DNA from: Zymoseptoria tritici IPO323
Lineage: Eukaryota > Ascomycota > Dothideomycetes > Mycosphaerellales > Mycosphaerellaceae
Length of the DNA: 64,000 bases
Direction of reading: 5' to 3'
Assembly (NCBI RefSeq): GCF_000219625.1
Contig: NC_018215.1
Span: forward strand, 620,001 to 684,000
Shown here: in pieces, positions 31,088-42,799 of the stretch
Numbering within the stretch: position 1 is the stretch's first letter
How the letters are laid out: the number at the start of each line of letters is the position of its first letter
Translations under genes and position numbers: made by a program
The notes under the pieces: model-generated
The model's input: the letters and a program-made list of their open reading frames with translations, nothing else
Told to the model about the DNA's origin: nothing
Databases searched by the model: none

Positions 31088-33133
31088 ATGTCTGTTCTCA
31101 ATCTGAATCCAAGCTACGAGTGGCAAGGAAACGATGGAAACTGGTCAACATTCACGCTTCGTTTGGGCACGATTCCTCAGCCTGTCCACGTTCTTCCTTC
31201 TACCTCAGGCTCGACAATACTGGTCGTTGACCCTCAAGGATGCGAGTCGGCGTTCACAAAATGTGACGATCTACGAGGGTCCACTTTCAATCAGAATGCT
31301 TCATCAACCTTCCACCGCATCATACAGTCAGAGCAGCAAACCGCGTTCAACGTCAGCTTTGACTCAGAGAAGTCGCTCGAATACACAGCTCTGGGACCCG
31401 TTGGAGTCGAGGACAAGGTGTTACTTGGCAATGAGGGGGCCAGTCGACCTCTGGATCCTCAAGTAATTCACTCTTACTACGACTACTTCCCATTCTTGGG
31501 TTTCTTTGGGTTGGAGCAGCAGAATTCATCAGTGTTCGCAAACGAAACGTACCGGAGCATATTGGGATCTCTGAGTAACTCGAGCAACATCCCAAGCGCA
31601 TACTGGGCGTATACCGCCGGATCACACTGGACAGAGACCTGGGCCAGCCTCACATTTGGTGGCTACGACAAGGCACGGGGCGACATAAGTAAGGGGCTCG
31701 AGACCGACTTCAGTGAAGGGACCCAGACTTTTCAAGTCTCCATCAAGGGCATCACGCTACAGAGGCCCTCCAAGAATGTCACGGCGGCTGGCAGCTTCCC
31801 TGTGACTTCATTCCTTGATTCAGTGGTACCCGAGATCTGGCTCGCAGAAGATACCTGTGATACATTTGCGGACGTGTACGGCTTGGAGTGGAATGAAGAG
31901 CATGAAATGTACTTCATGAACGAGTCTCAACATGTAGCGTAGGTCGAAAGTGACGCTTTGCACAGCTCATTGCTGACTTCCATCATAGGAATCTTTACAC
32001 CGACCCAAAAGTCACATTCACAATCATGTCGAACAGTGACGCTGCGGCTAAAACGGTAGACATCGTCTTGCCGTACGGGGCCTTTGACACAGTTGCAAGC
32101 TATCCGCTGGCGGGCATTCAGAATCTGACCGACCGGCAGCGCTACTTTCCACTGAAACGTGGAAGCCCAAAGCAGCAGTATCTCGGGCGAACTTTTCTCC
32201 AATCAGCGTACGTTCCATGCCGACTGTAATGCTTTGAGGCTGTACCTAACACTAGACAGATATATGGCCGCAGACTACGATCGTCAGAAGTTCTACCTCA
32301 CGCAAGCGTCGTATCCAGGCTCTCAAGCCTCATCGAACATCGTCAAGATCAACAGAACTGGTAGCAGTAGCCAAGGATTGAGCACAGGTGCCATCGCCGG
32401 CATTGCAGTTGGTGCAGCAGCGATAGTAGCTCTCGCAGGCGCCGCCATTTTCTGGTTCAGGCGGAAGAAAAAGCAAAACAAGAGAACGCACTACAGTGGC
32501 TCATTCCGGGCTTCAAGCATTGGTGGAACGACAATGGATGGTACACATGAAGGCATGCTATCACAGGAATACTTCAAGCCCGATGGACACAATTCCGAAC
32601 TCCCAGAAGACCAATTCAAGCAGGAACTCGATGCCATAACCACGGCTCGCGGTTTTGTACGCCATCACCGCGCCGAGCTGTCGGGAAGCGTTCGTCGCAC
32701 GAGCCAGCAATCCGGTCTTTCGAGAGACAGTGCAGTGTCGCCAATGGGAGACCGCGGACGACGTCCCGTGAGCCATCTGATGCAGCAATCGCCCGCCTCA
32801 TTCGGACAGCCTTCACCACCACATCTGTCGCATCGCAACTCGGGTCAATCTTCGCCTGGTGCTCCCTCACCACCGATGACTGAGTCGCAGTACTGGGGTC
32901 TCAGCGGACCGTTTGAATTGTCGGCTATATCGCGAGAGCACGCTAGTCCTGTGCTGCCTGATCCAGCGATTGAGCCGATTCGCAGTGAACCGATTACGAT
33001 ATCGGACTTGGACTCTGGTACGGTCGACAGCGCCGTCGTGGCTCCACTATCCGTGCAGAGGGCTGAAGACACGGCGTACAACGAACAGCTTCGTGCCAAT
33101 ATGCGTGGCCCAGTACCTGACGGCAGATCTTGA
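31088..33133 (+). CDS. Aspartic-protease-fold membrane protein, atypical active site
   Basis: Three exons: 31088-31938, 31989-32207 and 32260-33133, with introns of 50 and 52 bp. Phases agree and give 647 residues. The first ~390 residues follow the pepsin-like fold (WSTFTLRLGTIPQPVHVLPS, ASLTFGGYDKARGD, FLDSVVPEIWLAEDTCDTF). Where active enzymes have DTG/DSG, this one reads VVDPQGC and LDSVV, so catalysis is doubtful; I recall this substitution in a fungal family of pepsin-like proteins. A transmembrane helix at about 400-423 (GAIAGIAVGAAAIVALAGAA) is followed by RRKKK and a ~220-residue disordered, Ser/Pro-rich cytoplasmic tail. Many NxS/T sites lie in the ectodomain. No signal peptide is visible at ATG 31088, so an upstream exon may be missing. 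It could act as a surface sensor or receptor-like protein; that is inference. Confidence 0.8.
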
Positions 33134-33527
33134 GACGGCGACTGCTATTTATTTTGCGTGCGTTACTCTGATTGCGCTTATCGATTGTCGCGATTGCTGA
33201 CTTTGTTTCCATTTATGCATAGCTGTACTTTCTTCCGAATGCAGTAAACAGTCCGTACCAGCAAGATGATGTTGGCCCGCCTCAGTGAGTGTATTGCGTA
33301 CGCAAGATCGCTGTCCACCTCATGACACAGCGGCTTCGACTCGCAGGACTTCCAAAGAAACTGTGTGCGATATGCGGAACCCATCTGCTTCAGATCGATT
33401 CAGCGCCGACAGCGGCGATTGGGTCCTGTGAAATTCCGAATCCGAAGCGGTCTCTGCTTGAAGACGCAATGCCACTGTGTCAAGTAGAGGAACCGAGTGT
33501 TTTCAAGTCAGCAACAACTATTGGAGC

Positions 33528-33790
33528 ATGAGCGTCAACGGCCAGGATCTACTGTATGGAGGGCTGGCGGATCTCAGACCGGCGGTACAGTTGAGCTCGA
33601 AGTGCAGGTACGAGACTGTGGCGGAGGCACTCGACTACGAAGGAGTGAAGGTGATTAAATTTGAGGAGGTGGAAAAGGGGGTGAAGGGCTTGGTGGAGAC
33701 TGATGGATTGGAATTGATGAACTTGATTGTCAGCATCAAGCCAACCACGGTCAATGGTGGGAGCGACGAAGGATTCCAATGTGAGTATTC
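33528..33790 (+). CDS. Possible hypothetical gene fragment
   Basis: From ATG 33528 the frame MSVNGQDLLYGGLADLRPAV... VKVIKFEEVEKGVKGLVETD reads with protein-like composition to a donor-like GTGAGT at about 33780. The continuation is unclear: two acceptors near 33842 and 33859 give different frames. No family is recognised. It may be a short gene or a remnant; the upstream flank has stops in this frame. Confidence 0.3.
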
Positions 33791-33899
33791 ATCCTTCCGT
33801 TTGTCCCGATCGACCGCCAAGAGTGAAATACGTGCTGACGTAGTGGCACTGTTTGCTAGGTCATTGTGGTGCCATACCACGACAATGTGCCCCGGGCAT

Positions 33900-34480
33900 T
33901 TTACACGAACGGCGGAGAACAATCAATCGCAATCATTGCAATGGCAAGGTCGAATGATGTCGAGAAGAGTGAAGACGACAATACCACAACATGCGCAACA
34001 ATACCAAAATTCGGCCGACCATAGCAATTCACTTCACTTCCTGTGGGGCACTCTTAGCGCATTCAGTGGCCTTTTCTTCGTATTGTCGTTTTTCTCCCAC
34101 TCATACTACTTGACTCCCAGCGATCCCCCTTCCTCTTTCTCTTTCCTTCAGCAACATCAGAGTCTTATTTTGCGCTGGCACCATCGAAGCATCCGTCCGT
34201 CTCTCCAATTTTTTGAACGTCGACCAAGCCTCCGACCGCTCTTCTCTTCCCTTGAAAGCGACCGCCAACGCCCACCGTCCGTCTTCTCTCTTTTTTGACG
34301 TCGACCACCAAGCCTCCGACCGCCTTTCTCTCCCCTCGAAAGCGACCGCTCACGCAACGGACCGTTTTCTTCTCCCCTCGTTGAACTCGACCACCAAGCC
34401 TCTCTGTTTGCTCCTCTCTCTCTCCCTTCCGACCGACCGACCACGCCACCGACCTCCGCACCATCACCACCACCGCCACC
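33900..34480. repeat. Pyrimidine-rich leader with three imperfect direct repeats
   Basis: The 5' flank of the gene at 34481 contains three copies of a block resembling GACCACCAAGCCTCCGACCG followed by a C/T-rich run and a GAAAGCGACCGC-like block (near 34220, 34305 and 34388). A long CT-rich tract leads into CCGCCACCATG. C/T tracts are common near transcription starts in filamentous fungi. The minus strand is open here only as a shadow. Confidence 0.6.
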
Positions 34481-36154
34481 ATGAGCGTCGAGCTGGACCT
34501 CGTCCTCCTCTGGGTCCTTGGGGTGACCTTCTTCTCCTCCCGCGTCGGCCCAGTCCGCAACCTCCACGATGAGGACCTGCACCTGTGGTTGTTCGCTCCG
34601 GTCCTCCTGTCTCTCGGTCTGCGTCTGGCTTCGGCCATCTACCTCCCACTTTGCGTCGCCTCGAAGAGAGCGTTCGCTGCCCTCCTCGCCGCCCTGCCTT
34701 CTCTCCTCGCCGCTGCCGGTCACTCTCTCGCTCGCGATCTCTCCAACCTGGCCATTGAGCTCGCCGTCGTGCTTGCCTTCTCTTGGACCATCTTCGGAGT
34801 CACTCCCTGGATTTGCCGCGTTGAGCTCCGCTCTCCCCCCGCCCTCTGCCCGGAAGAAGCGAAGACTCGAGTCTCGCCACCGGCTTCTCCTCCCGCTGCC
34901 CCTCCGGTTTCTCTTCCCGCTTCTCTCCCCGAATTGCAGATTTCGACTGCTCTTCCCGGCCCGCAGATTTCGACTGCTCTCCCCGGCCCACCGATCGCCA
35001 CTCCTCTCCCCGTCCTTCCGATCTCGACTCGTCTTCCTCTCCCGGCACCCGCTCCCACTCCCACACCAATCTCCATGCCAACGGCAGCGGTCACCACTGG
35101 ACCTGCAAGCTGCCCGCGGCTGGAGGAGGTAGTAGAGGAGGAGGTAGAAGCATCTCTGGCGCCAACTTCCGCAACCGCACCACCATCTCTGCCGCCCTCT
35201 CCCGCCACCGCACCACCATCGTCGTCGGCCGCCCTCCCGACCACATCATCTCCGCCGGCCACCCTCCCAGCCGCATCATCTCCGGCACCAGCGCCAACGA
35301 CCGCGCCAGTCTCCTCGTCGCCAGCACCACCACTGGCCACCATCATCAAGAAGAAGGAAGTCCGAGCTCCGCGCCGCCTCCTCTCCGCCCGATTCCTCCC
35401 CATCGGCTCTCCCGCGCGACGACCGCAAACCTTCCGCCACCGCTCCATTCAGACGCACAGCCTTCGTGCAGAATTGAGAGCGGAGCAGTCGGTGAAGGAG
35501 GTCCGCCGCGCACCACCCTCTCTCCCGGTGACCGCACTTCCCCCGGCCGCTGAGCCAATGGCCAGCGAGCCCATCTCCGAGGAGATCTCCGAGGAAATGA
35601 ACCTGGACGGCGCCAACGAGGAGGAGAACGTGGTGGCAGGGTCGGCGTCGGAGATGGAAGCAGGTGAGCAGGAGATGGATGGTGTGGAGACCTCCTCTTC
35701 TCTCCCTGTGGCCCATTCTCCCGCCGCGCCGGCCGAAGTCGCCGCTCCCACGCCCGCCGCCGCCGCCGTCTCCGCCATCTCTCGGCAGCAGGAGATCGAG
35801 ACTGTGGTGGCGGAGTTCGTGACCGCCTACCAAATCCTCAAGTATTTGTTGAGGGATGATGTCATGGGGGAGGTGTACGAAATTCCCGGGAGGTACGGGT
35901 TGTACCTGGGGGAGAAGTTGCCCGAGTGGCATCAGGTCGCTTCCGCGGTGGCGAGGATGAGGGAGGTGAAGGGAGAGGCAGAGGCCGGGGGAATGGGCAG
36001 GATGGCCGATGTTCAGAAGAAGGCGGCGTTCATGAGCGAGCAATTGTGGTTTATGGGAGGGGAGAACGACGGGTACGACCACTTCGTGGGAGAGTTGGAG
36101 TTTTTCGTGGGGGTGATGGGAGATCTCTCGGAGATCGAGGGGCCTCGCAAATAG
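34481..36154 (+). CDS. Proline-rich membrane protein, unrecognised
   Basis: A single-exon frame of 557 residues with a strong start context (CCGCCACCATGAGC). The N-terminal ~115 residues hold three or four hydrophobic helices (LDLVLLWVLGVTFFSS, LHLWLFAPVLLSLGLRLASA, LAIELAVVLAFSWTIFG). Residues about 125-300 are Pro/Ser/Ala-rich with short PLP/ALPGPP repeats, followed by a basic block and an acidic stretch. The last ~120 residues (EIETVVAEFVTAYQILKYLL ... FVGELEFFVGVMGDL) look helical and folded. I do not recognise the family. GC and codon use are more extreme than in its neighbours because of the Pro/Ala content. Function is unknown; the layout suggests a membrane-anchored scaffold. Confidence 0.7.
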   Translation: MSVELDLVLLWVLGVTFFSSRVGPVRNLHDEDLHLWLFAPVLLSLGLRLASAIYLPLCVASKRAFAALLAALPSLLAAAGHSLARDLSNLAIELAVVLAFSWTIFGVTPWICRVELRSPPALCPEEAKTRVSPPASPPAAPPVSLPASLPELQISTALPGPQISTALPGPPIATPLPVLPISTRLPLPAPAPTPTPISMPTAAVTTGPASCPRLEEVVEEEVEASLAPTSATAPPSLPPSPATAPPSSSAALPTTSSPPATLPAASSPAPAPTTAPVSSSPAPPLATIIKKKEVRAPRRLLSARFLPIGSPARRPQTFRHRSIQTHSLRAELRAEQSVKEVRRAPPSLPVTALPPAAEPMASEPISEEISEEMNLDGANEEENVVAGSASEMEAGEQEMDGVETSSSLPVAHSPAAPAEVAAPTPAAAAVSAISRQQEIETVVAEFVTAYQILKYLLRDDVMGEVYEIPGRYGLYLGEKLPEWHQVASAVARMREVKGEAEAGGMGRMADVQKKAAFMSEQLWFMGGENDGYDHFVGELEFFVGVMGDLSEIEGPRK

Positions 36155-36189
36155 AAATTATTGAGAATGAAGCATGACCGAATAGTACT

Positions 36190-37945
36190 CTCCATCCATG
36201 ACAATGATACGAACGACATGCCTTCATGATAGGGATGCCTGAAGGAGAGCAATAACGTCGTTGAAAGCGAATGCTTCGGCTTGCAAGCGCCTTGACCATA
36301 ACAATGATACGAACGACATGCCTTCAACCTTGAATCGGCTGGAGGAGAGCATTCCCGTCGTCGTAGACCGCCGAGATATTTCGAATTGCAAACTCCTTGA
36401 CCATGGTAATAATACGAACGACATGCCTTCACCCTTGGATCGGCTGAAGGAGAGCAATAACGTCGTTGACAGCGAATGCTTCGGTTTGCAAGCGCCTTGA
36501 CCATGCTAATGATACGAATGACATGCCGTCAACCTCGAACCGGCTGAAAGAGAGCATTTCCGTCATCGTAGACCGCCGAGAGAGTTCAGATTGCAAGCGC
36601 CTTGACCATGGAAATGATACGAATGACATGCCTTCAACCTTGGATCGGCTGAAGGAGAGCAATCCCGTCGTAGACCGCCGAGACATTTCAGATTGGAGGG
36701 CCTTGACCATGGTGATGGTACGAATGCCATGCATTCAAGGTAGAATCGCCCGAAGGAAGACGATACGGGTTTTATTCCTCGATTCACGAAAGTCTCGACC
36801 GTGGGAGTAGAACGAATGCCATGCCGTCAAGCTAGATTCTTCTGAAGGAGAGCAATTCCATGGTTGACAGCCGGGTTTTGGATTGTAAGTGCCTCGACTG
36901 TGGTCATGATACGAATGCCATACATCCAAGGTAGAAACATCCGAAGGAAGACAATTCCGATACATGCGGCTCTTCGATTTGCGGATGCTCGACTGTGGTG
37001 AAAGCACGAAAGCCATACCTTCAGGCAAGAAACGCCTGAAGGAGAACATTCGCGCCGAAGATAGCTGAGCGAATGCCTCGACTGTGGTCATGGCATGAAT
37101 GACATGCTGTCAAGCCAGGAACGCCCAAAGGACCGCGAGGATTCGTGGAAACTGAAAAATCCTCGAACGACTTTGACGGATTTCGAGGAGGAGAGTAACG
37201 AGAACGAGAGTGGAGTGGACGAGGAGCTCTGGAGTGAGAAGGGAGGGCAATGGGAAGAAGGGCTGGCGGGCGAATGGGAGGTAGTAGGGTAGCATAGCTG
37301 AGATGAGAACATTGTTTCGATGTGCAGATGCATCGACTGTGGTTACAATGCGATTACCGTACTTTTGAGCCACAAATGCTCGATAGAGGACAATCTCTCC
37401 GTGGATAGCTGAAATGCGAACCTCGTTCCGATTCGTGGGTGCCTCGACCGTGGTAATAGTAGGGATGCTGGGTCTAGAGTCCAGGACGTCCCCAAGGAGA
37501 GCGTTCGCATTCATGAGGAGGGCATTCGCGTCGTAGGTAGCCGATAAGCGAGTGCTTTTCCGATTTCGAAAGGTTCGACTGTAGTAATGGGGGCAATGCC
37601 GTAGCCATACTCCAGGATATTCCATTGAGAGCCTTCAAATAAGGAAGGGCGATAGCGAGTACCTTTCCGATCTCGAAAGCTTCGTCCGTGGCAGTGGCGG
37701 CCATGCTGTGCGTATGAATCAGGACATACTCCAGGAAAGCGACGGCCTCGCAGAGACCTGAATGGCATTGTTGTTCCAACTTCGAAAGCTTCGTCTGTGG
37801 CAATAGCGGCGATGCTGTGCGCATGAACCACCAGCTCCCCAAGCAGAGCATTTGCATCGTGAAAACCTGTCAAGCGAATGCCTTCCATCGTTCGAAGGCT
37901 TTGTCTGCGGCTACGGCGGGCGATGCTGTCCATAGCGCCGGACAG
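36190..37945. repeat. Degenerate ~100-bp satellite array, about 15 units
   Basis: A marker of the form GACCATGGTAATGATACGAATGACATGCC or GACTGTGGTCATGATACGAATGCC recurs at about 36204, 36294, 36399, 36499, 36604, 36705, 36797, 36896, 36991, 37080, 37335, 37446, 37577, 37684, 37793 and 37903. Steps are 89-111 bp with two longer gaps. The five leftmost units are the most alike, with steps of 105, 100, 105 and 101 bp. They alternate two flank types (TTGAAAGCGAATGCTTCGG and GTAGACCGCCGAGATATTTC), so a dimer of about 205 bp was amplified. Units decay rightward. A unique insert lies at 37140-37300. Steps are mostly not multiples of three, so this is not one coding repeat, although fragments are open on both strands. 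Confidence 0.85.
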
Positions 37946-38075
37946 ACGACAGTTGAATGGACTGTTCTTAGAGACATCTTGTTTTCGGAGGATTGCTTTG
38001 CGCCCACGGGAAGACGGGCAAAGCTGTATGCATGAATGCGTTCTGCCAGTTGGAGAGTGGTTGGTGGTCGACACG

Positions 38076-38875
38076 CTTCAGGCCGGAGTCTGCTCAGCTA
38101 CTCCGTCGGTGATCATCGTAGCGGTGCCGTTCTCATAGGCTGACGTGGCTTCAGGGAGACGATAGTCAATCAAGATCATCTCAGCCTCTTCGTATTGTGC
38201 GTAGGCAACCACGAAAGCGTCCTGCCGACCGAAGAATGATCGGGAGCAAGATGCTCGAAGGCATGGTATTTTCAGCATCCTGCCCTGCATGCTCGCCTTC
38301 GAGGTCGAAGCTGTGCGTATGAGCGTCTTTGGATCATGCAGAGACCGACACCTGTTGACAACAACGAGAAAGGCAGCGACGTGAGCAAGCAAGACGTGTT
38401 GAAAGGAGAGGTACGTACAAGCCAAAGAGTAATCCAATTCAGCTCAGCGCAAATTCCCAAAGCTTGAGGCTCGCATGGCTGCCGCTTCTTGGTGGAAATT
38501 ACATACACATTGCATCCCGCTCGCGCGCTGTGACCTCAATCCGTTCCCCATAAAGTGCATCTTAGAACGCCCCGCCATCGCGCTTTTCCAACCAATCAGT
38601 CGCATCGTGTTTGCCGGCGTGGCTCGTCTTGTCCTTTCAACCCTCGACGAAGTTCGGATCCCCTCTGAAGACTCTGCTCGATCAAAGGGAATCAGCATCA
38701 GCTCATCCGAGGCTTCAATCTACGAATTTTCTAAGCGTTGAGCATGAGATCCCATTTCGATGCGTACCGACCTGGCGTTTGGGAGGAGCAGAAGGGAAAG
38801 ATCGGTGCTCGGCAGGTCGCCGCAGGCGGAACATGCTGGATGGTGCGGTGTCAGGGCAGAAGGAAAGGAGAAAAC
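38076..38875. other. Intergenic with possible short minus-strand exon
   Basis: The region lies right of the satellite. On the minus strand 38078-38343 is open (RSLHDPKTLIRTASTSKAS ... ATMITDGVAEQTPA) and is preceded by an intron-like GTACGT...CAACAG (about 38344-38415). The upstream exon has no good ATG, so I do not call a gene. Nothing else was recognised. Confidence 0.3.
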
Positions 38876-39647
38876 TTACAGGTGATTCTCGTAGTAATCG
38901 AGCAGCCTCTGTGGGCACTTAGTCCGTAGCACATCCATCTTGTGCTGGGTTTTGCGGCCATTGTTCCACTCCAGCAGCCCTTCGAGAGACTTGGTGTCCT
39001 TCTTGCCGCCTCGCACTGCGTCGCCAGATGGCTCGTCCTCGATGATAGCTTGCACGGCAGTGACGTCGTTTTCCCAGGTGCCCAGCGGCGGCGACCATTC
39101 GCCATTCGCGCTCTTGGATCCATTGCCCTTCTGACGCTTTGCTGCAGGTGCGGGAGAGTCGATGTCGCCGGTGGTGCGTCGCGCGGCCTTCGTTTTGGCG
39201 GTGGTCTTCTTTGCAGAACCCTTTGTGGGTTCCGGAGTGCCGCCAATGGAGCGGTGGTATTCCTTCAGAAGCTCGACCGCGCCGGCGCTGAAAAGAAGGT
39301 CAGCTGTGAACTTCAAGTTGCGGTGCTGAGCCAGAGCGCGTACAGGTTCTCTTGAGGCTCCCAGGTCTGATCAGCCTCGTCTTCGTAGCCCAACCACTTG
39401 ATCCTGTATTGAATCTTGCCTCGCTTGCTCTCGTGGGCTAAGATCTTCTCGACCTGGTACTCGTCTTCCTCTTCCTCGTCATCATCGTCCTCGCTCTTGG
39501 GGTCCTCGACGGCCTTGGGGCGGGCTGGAATGGCATCCGGAACGTCGATGTCCGAGTCCTCGGTGTCGGAAACGGCCGCTGTGAACGAGCTGTGAGTCCG
39601 GCGCGCGTGGTCAAAGAAGTGAGGGAGCTCCGGAACTTACGAGGCAT
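38876..39647 (-). CDS. Heterochromatin protein 1 homologue
   Basis: Three exons: a 7-bp first exon 39641-39647 (ATGCCTC), then 39344-39578 and 38876-39287, with introns of 62 and 56 bp. Phases agree and give 217 residues beginning MPPAVSDTED; an in-frame ATG 33 bp upstream is possible. After an acidic stretch (residues 31-42), a chromodomain spans about 43-95 with cage residues Tyr43, Trp64 and Tyr67 (YQVEKIL, RIKWLGY, TWEPQENL). A Lys/Arg-rich hinge follows, then a chromoshadow domain at about 150-217 (WENDVTAV, LLEWNNGRKTQHKMDVL, CPQRLLDYYENHL). HP1 reads H3K9 methylation and builds heterochromatin. In fungi it also acts with DNA methylation at RIP-mutated repeats, which this window contains. 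It is divergent from CCT5. Confidence 0.93.
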
Positions 39648-40067
39648 TGCGGCTGTTGTTGGAGTCGCAAGTTGTCGCATGCAGTGGAGGTGTGAGTACT
39701 ATAGTTGCATGCTATGGTCGATGTGTGTTGTTGTATGCCGAGATCGAGAGTGAGGTGGTGGTAGAAGAGGTGGTGCTGGTCGAGCTGTCGGTGATCAATC
39801 TACCTTAGCTGGCGCAAAGTCGCGTTGTGAGCACGGACCAACTTTCGCATCTGCACGCGAACGAAGCTTCGAAAAAGTGACAAGAAACAGAGATCACAAG
39901 ACAAGATTCCCTCCACCATATCACATCGACAAACTACCGCCAAAACCGACTGGCTCAGACTCTGGTATTCTCTGTCGATACAATTCCCGTTCACGATCGA
40001 AGACCGGAGCAAAGGAGGCGGAAGCAGCTGAAGGGAATCGTTGCCTGTGGGCATATTCAAACACAAC
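39648..40067. promoter_or_regulatory. Shared divergent promoter region, HP1 / CCT5
   Basis: 420 bp lies between the two divergent start codons. No clear TATA box was found, as is usual for housekeeping promoters. Confidence 0.45.
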
Positions 40068-41840
40068 ATGGCAGGACAACCGATGCGTGAGTTGAGACGA
40101 GAGGCACAATGGCAAAGGTTATCAAGTGCTAACACATCTTCACAGAGCTCGATCTGAGCAATGGTATGCGCAGCACATGCTAGACCGACATCTCGACTCA
40201 ACTGACCCCTCCTCGCAGCTCAAATCACCCAAGACGAGTCCGGCCGACCCTTCATCATTGTCCGCGATCAGGGCAAAAAGAAGCGTACGCATGGCACCGA
40301 AGCCGTCAAACAACATATCCAAGCAGCTCGCGCCGTATCCTCCATCGTCAAAACCTCCCTAGGACCTCGCGGTCTCGACAAGATCCTGATCTCCCCCGAT
40401 GGCGATATCACAGTAACGAACGATGGCGCAACGATCCTGGGACAAATGGAGATCAGCAACCACATTGCAAAGCTCCTCGTCTCACTCTCACAATCACAAG
40501 ATGCGGAAATTGGTGATGGAACAACAGGCGTGGTGGTTTTGGCTGGTGCGTTATTGGAGCAGGCTGCGGAGCTTATCGACAAGGGCATCCACCCTATTCG
40601 GATAGCAGACGGGTATGATGCTGCATGTGAGGTGGCTGTGGCTGCGCTGGATGAGATCTCGGATGTCATCGACTTCACAAAAGACTCCAACGAGAACCTG
40701 TTCAAGGTCGCCAAGACATCTCTCGGCAGCAAGATCGTCTCAAAGGCACACGACCAGTTCGCGCAGATCGCTGTGGATGCTGTACTATCCGTGGCGGATC
40801 TCGAGAGGAAAGATGTCGATTTTGAGCTCATCAAGGTCGATGGAAAGGTCGGAGGATCACTCGAAGACACGCTCCTCGTCAAGGGAGTGATCGTGGACAA
40901 GGACTTCTCTCACCCTCAGATGCCGTCCGAAGTCAAGGACGCCAAACTCGCAATTCTCACATGTGCCTTTGAGCCTCCGAAACCCAAGACCAAGCACAAG
41001 CTCGACATCACCTCCGTCTCGGAATTCAAAGAACTTCAGAAGTACGAACAGGCCAAATTCGCCGAAATGATCCAACAAATCAAAGACACAGGCGCCAACG
41101 TCGTCATCTGCCAGTGGGGATTCGACGATGAAGCCAACCATCTCCTCCTCACCAACGAGCTGCCTGCAGTCCGATGGGTCGGCGGTCCTGAAATCGAGCT
41201 CATCGCCATCGCCACCAATGGCCGCATCGTGCCACGTTTCGAGGACCTGTCCGCAGCAAAGCTCGGCAAGGCAGGAATTGTCAGAGAGATGTCCTTCGGC
41301 ACCACTCGCGAGAAGATGCTCGTCATTGAGGAGTGTGCAAACTCCCGCGCGGTGACATGCTTCATCCGCGGCTCCAACAAGATGATCATCGACGAGGCGA
41401 AACGCTCCCTACACGATGCTTTGTGTGTCGTTCGCAACTTGGTCAAAGACAACCGTATTGTGTACGGAGGAGGCGCCGCTGAAATTGCATGCTCTCTCGC
41501 CGTTGAGAAGGCCGCGCTCGAGACCGCCGGTCTCGAACAATACTCCATGCGCGCTTTCGCAGACGCTCTGGATGCAGTTCCCATGGCATTAGCCGAGAAC
41601 AGTGGACTGTCGCCGATTGAAACACTATCGGATCTGAAGGCGAGACAGGGCAAGGGTGAAGGCAGAGGAAGACTGGGTGTCGACTGCATGCAGACTGGAA
41701 GCAACGACATGAAGAAGCACTTTGTCATTGATCCGCTGATCAGCAAGAGGCAACAATTGCTGCTGGCAACGCAGCTCTGTCGGATGGTGTTGAAGGTCAA
41801 TAATGTCATCGTGGCAGGGTCTGATGACAATGACTTTTAG
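40068..41840 (+). CDS. CCT5: T-complex protein 1 subunit epsilon (CCT5)
   Basis: Three exons: 40068-40086, 40146-40163 and 40219-41840. The two tiny 5' exons splice in phase to MAGQPMQLDLSNAQITQDE, the expected start, giving 552 residues. Group II chaperonin signatures are present: [18 protein letters not shown] (nucleotide binding) and [17 protein letters not shown] in the equatorial domain, and [19 protein letters not shown] near the C-terminus. The apical region is complete ([20 protein letters not shown]). The epsilon subunit is one of eight in the cytosolic TRiC/CCT ring that folds actin, tubulin and other proteins with ATP. Length and all motifs are normal; the gene should be essential. 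Confidence 0.96.
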
Positions 41841-42799
41841 ATGGAAGGCATGGAGAAATGTTGAGATAACATGAGCGCATGTGGCACGACGGCGATGCAC
41901 GAAGAGGGGACTTCTTCGGTTCGCGGAGACTCGTCCGCAAAGACGGACTCTGACCGCTACCCAGTGCACAATGCCCACAAAAGGTCAGATAGATAGACGG
42001 GAACCACCAATCGACTGTCTTGAATGTCTCATGCTTTTTATGCAGACTTGTACTACTGAAGTCCTCGTTCGCGGTATGGTTCACGCTTGCTGATTCTCAC
42101 ACGTGGAACAGGGATGAGAGTCTGTGCGGTTTCCCCATCCATGGTCTTGACACGAATTCTATCACGACCTCACCCTTACAGCATCCAGTCGTCTTCACTT
42201 CGCCCATGCAATCCATGGACTCAACGGGATACCATCGACGCTTGCATCAATTTTACTGTTATCAATGCATCCTCCATGGCTCGAATCGCAGTCGGGCGCA
42301 GCGATGTCGGCGAGAGCACGGCAGCGCGCCCCCAAAACAAGCGGCTCTCGACGATGGATCGAGCAGAAGCTTGCTTCGTGCATGGGCGAAGGAAACAACG
42401 ACGATGGATCACGAAGAGACTCTCCATGCGGTGCCATGCCACGTCGTAGGTACCACTACCTACCGCCGCCGGACGCATAACCGCCGCAAGCGCCGCCCTT
42501 GGCCGATACCGCCACGGTGATCGGCTCCCAACTTCCGACTCATCCTTTATCCGCCAACGGCGGAAATGCATTCGACCCCACCGATCTATCTATCTGTCTC
42601 TGTTTCTCAACATACCTTGTATCGGGGCGCAATTGCATCAAGGCCTCGAGACTCACACAGCATCCCTCGGCGTCTACTGTGATAAATGGGCTTGGGCATC
42701 AGCGACTCTCATTCTCGGACCTGGGAAGTTGAGAAAAAAATATAAATGAACCGACACTCATGAGCTACGCCATTGTCGCTGCGTAGAGCTACATACTGC
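41841..42799. other. Intergenic with TATA box for MFS gene
   Basis: About 960 bp without a recognised gene. TATAAATG at 42741-42748 lies 52 bp upstream of the MFS transporter ATG (42800) and is a good TATA candidate. Confidence 0.5.

Noticed and set aside
34157..35448. Long minus-strand frames (Arg/Gly/Glu-rich)
   Set aside because: They are antisense to the pyrimidine-rich leader and the Pro/Ser/Ala-rich coding region; bias of GC-rich repeats keeps them open.
36013..37091. Several open frames on both strands in the satellite
   Set aside because: Unit steps are not multiples of three and the frames switch, so no single translated repeat is conserved.
36190..37945. CRISPR-like regular repeats
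   Set aside because: Units are ~100 bp, degenerate and contiguous without unique spacers, in a eukaryotic genome.
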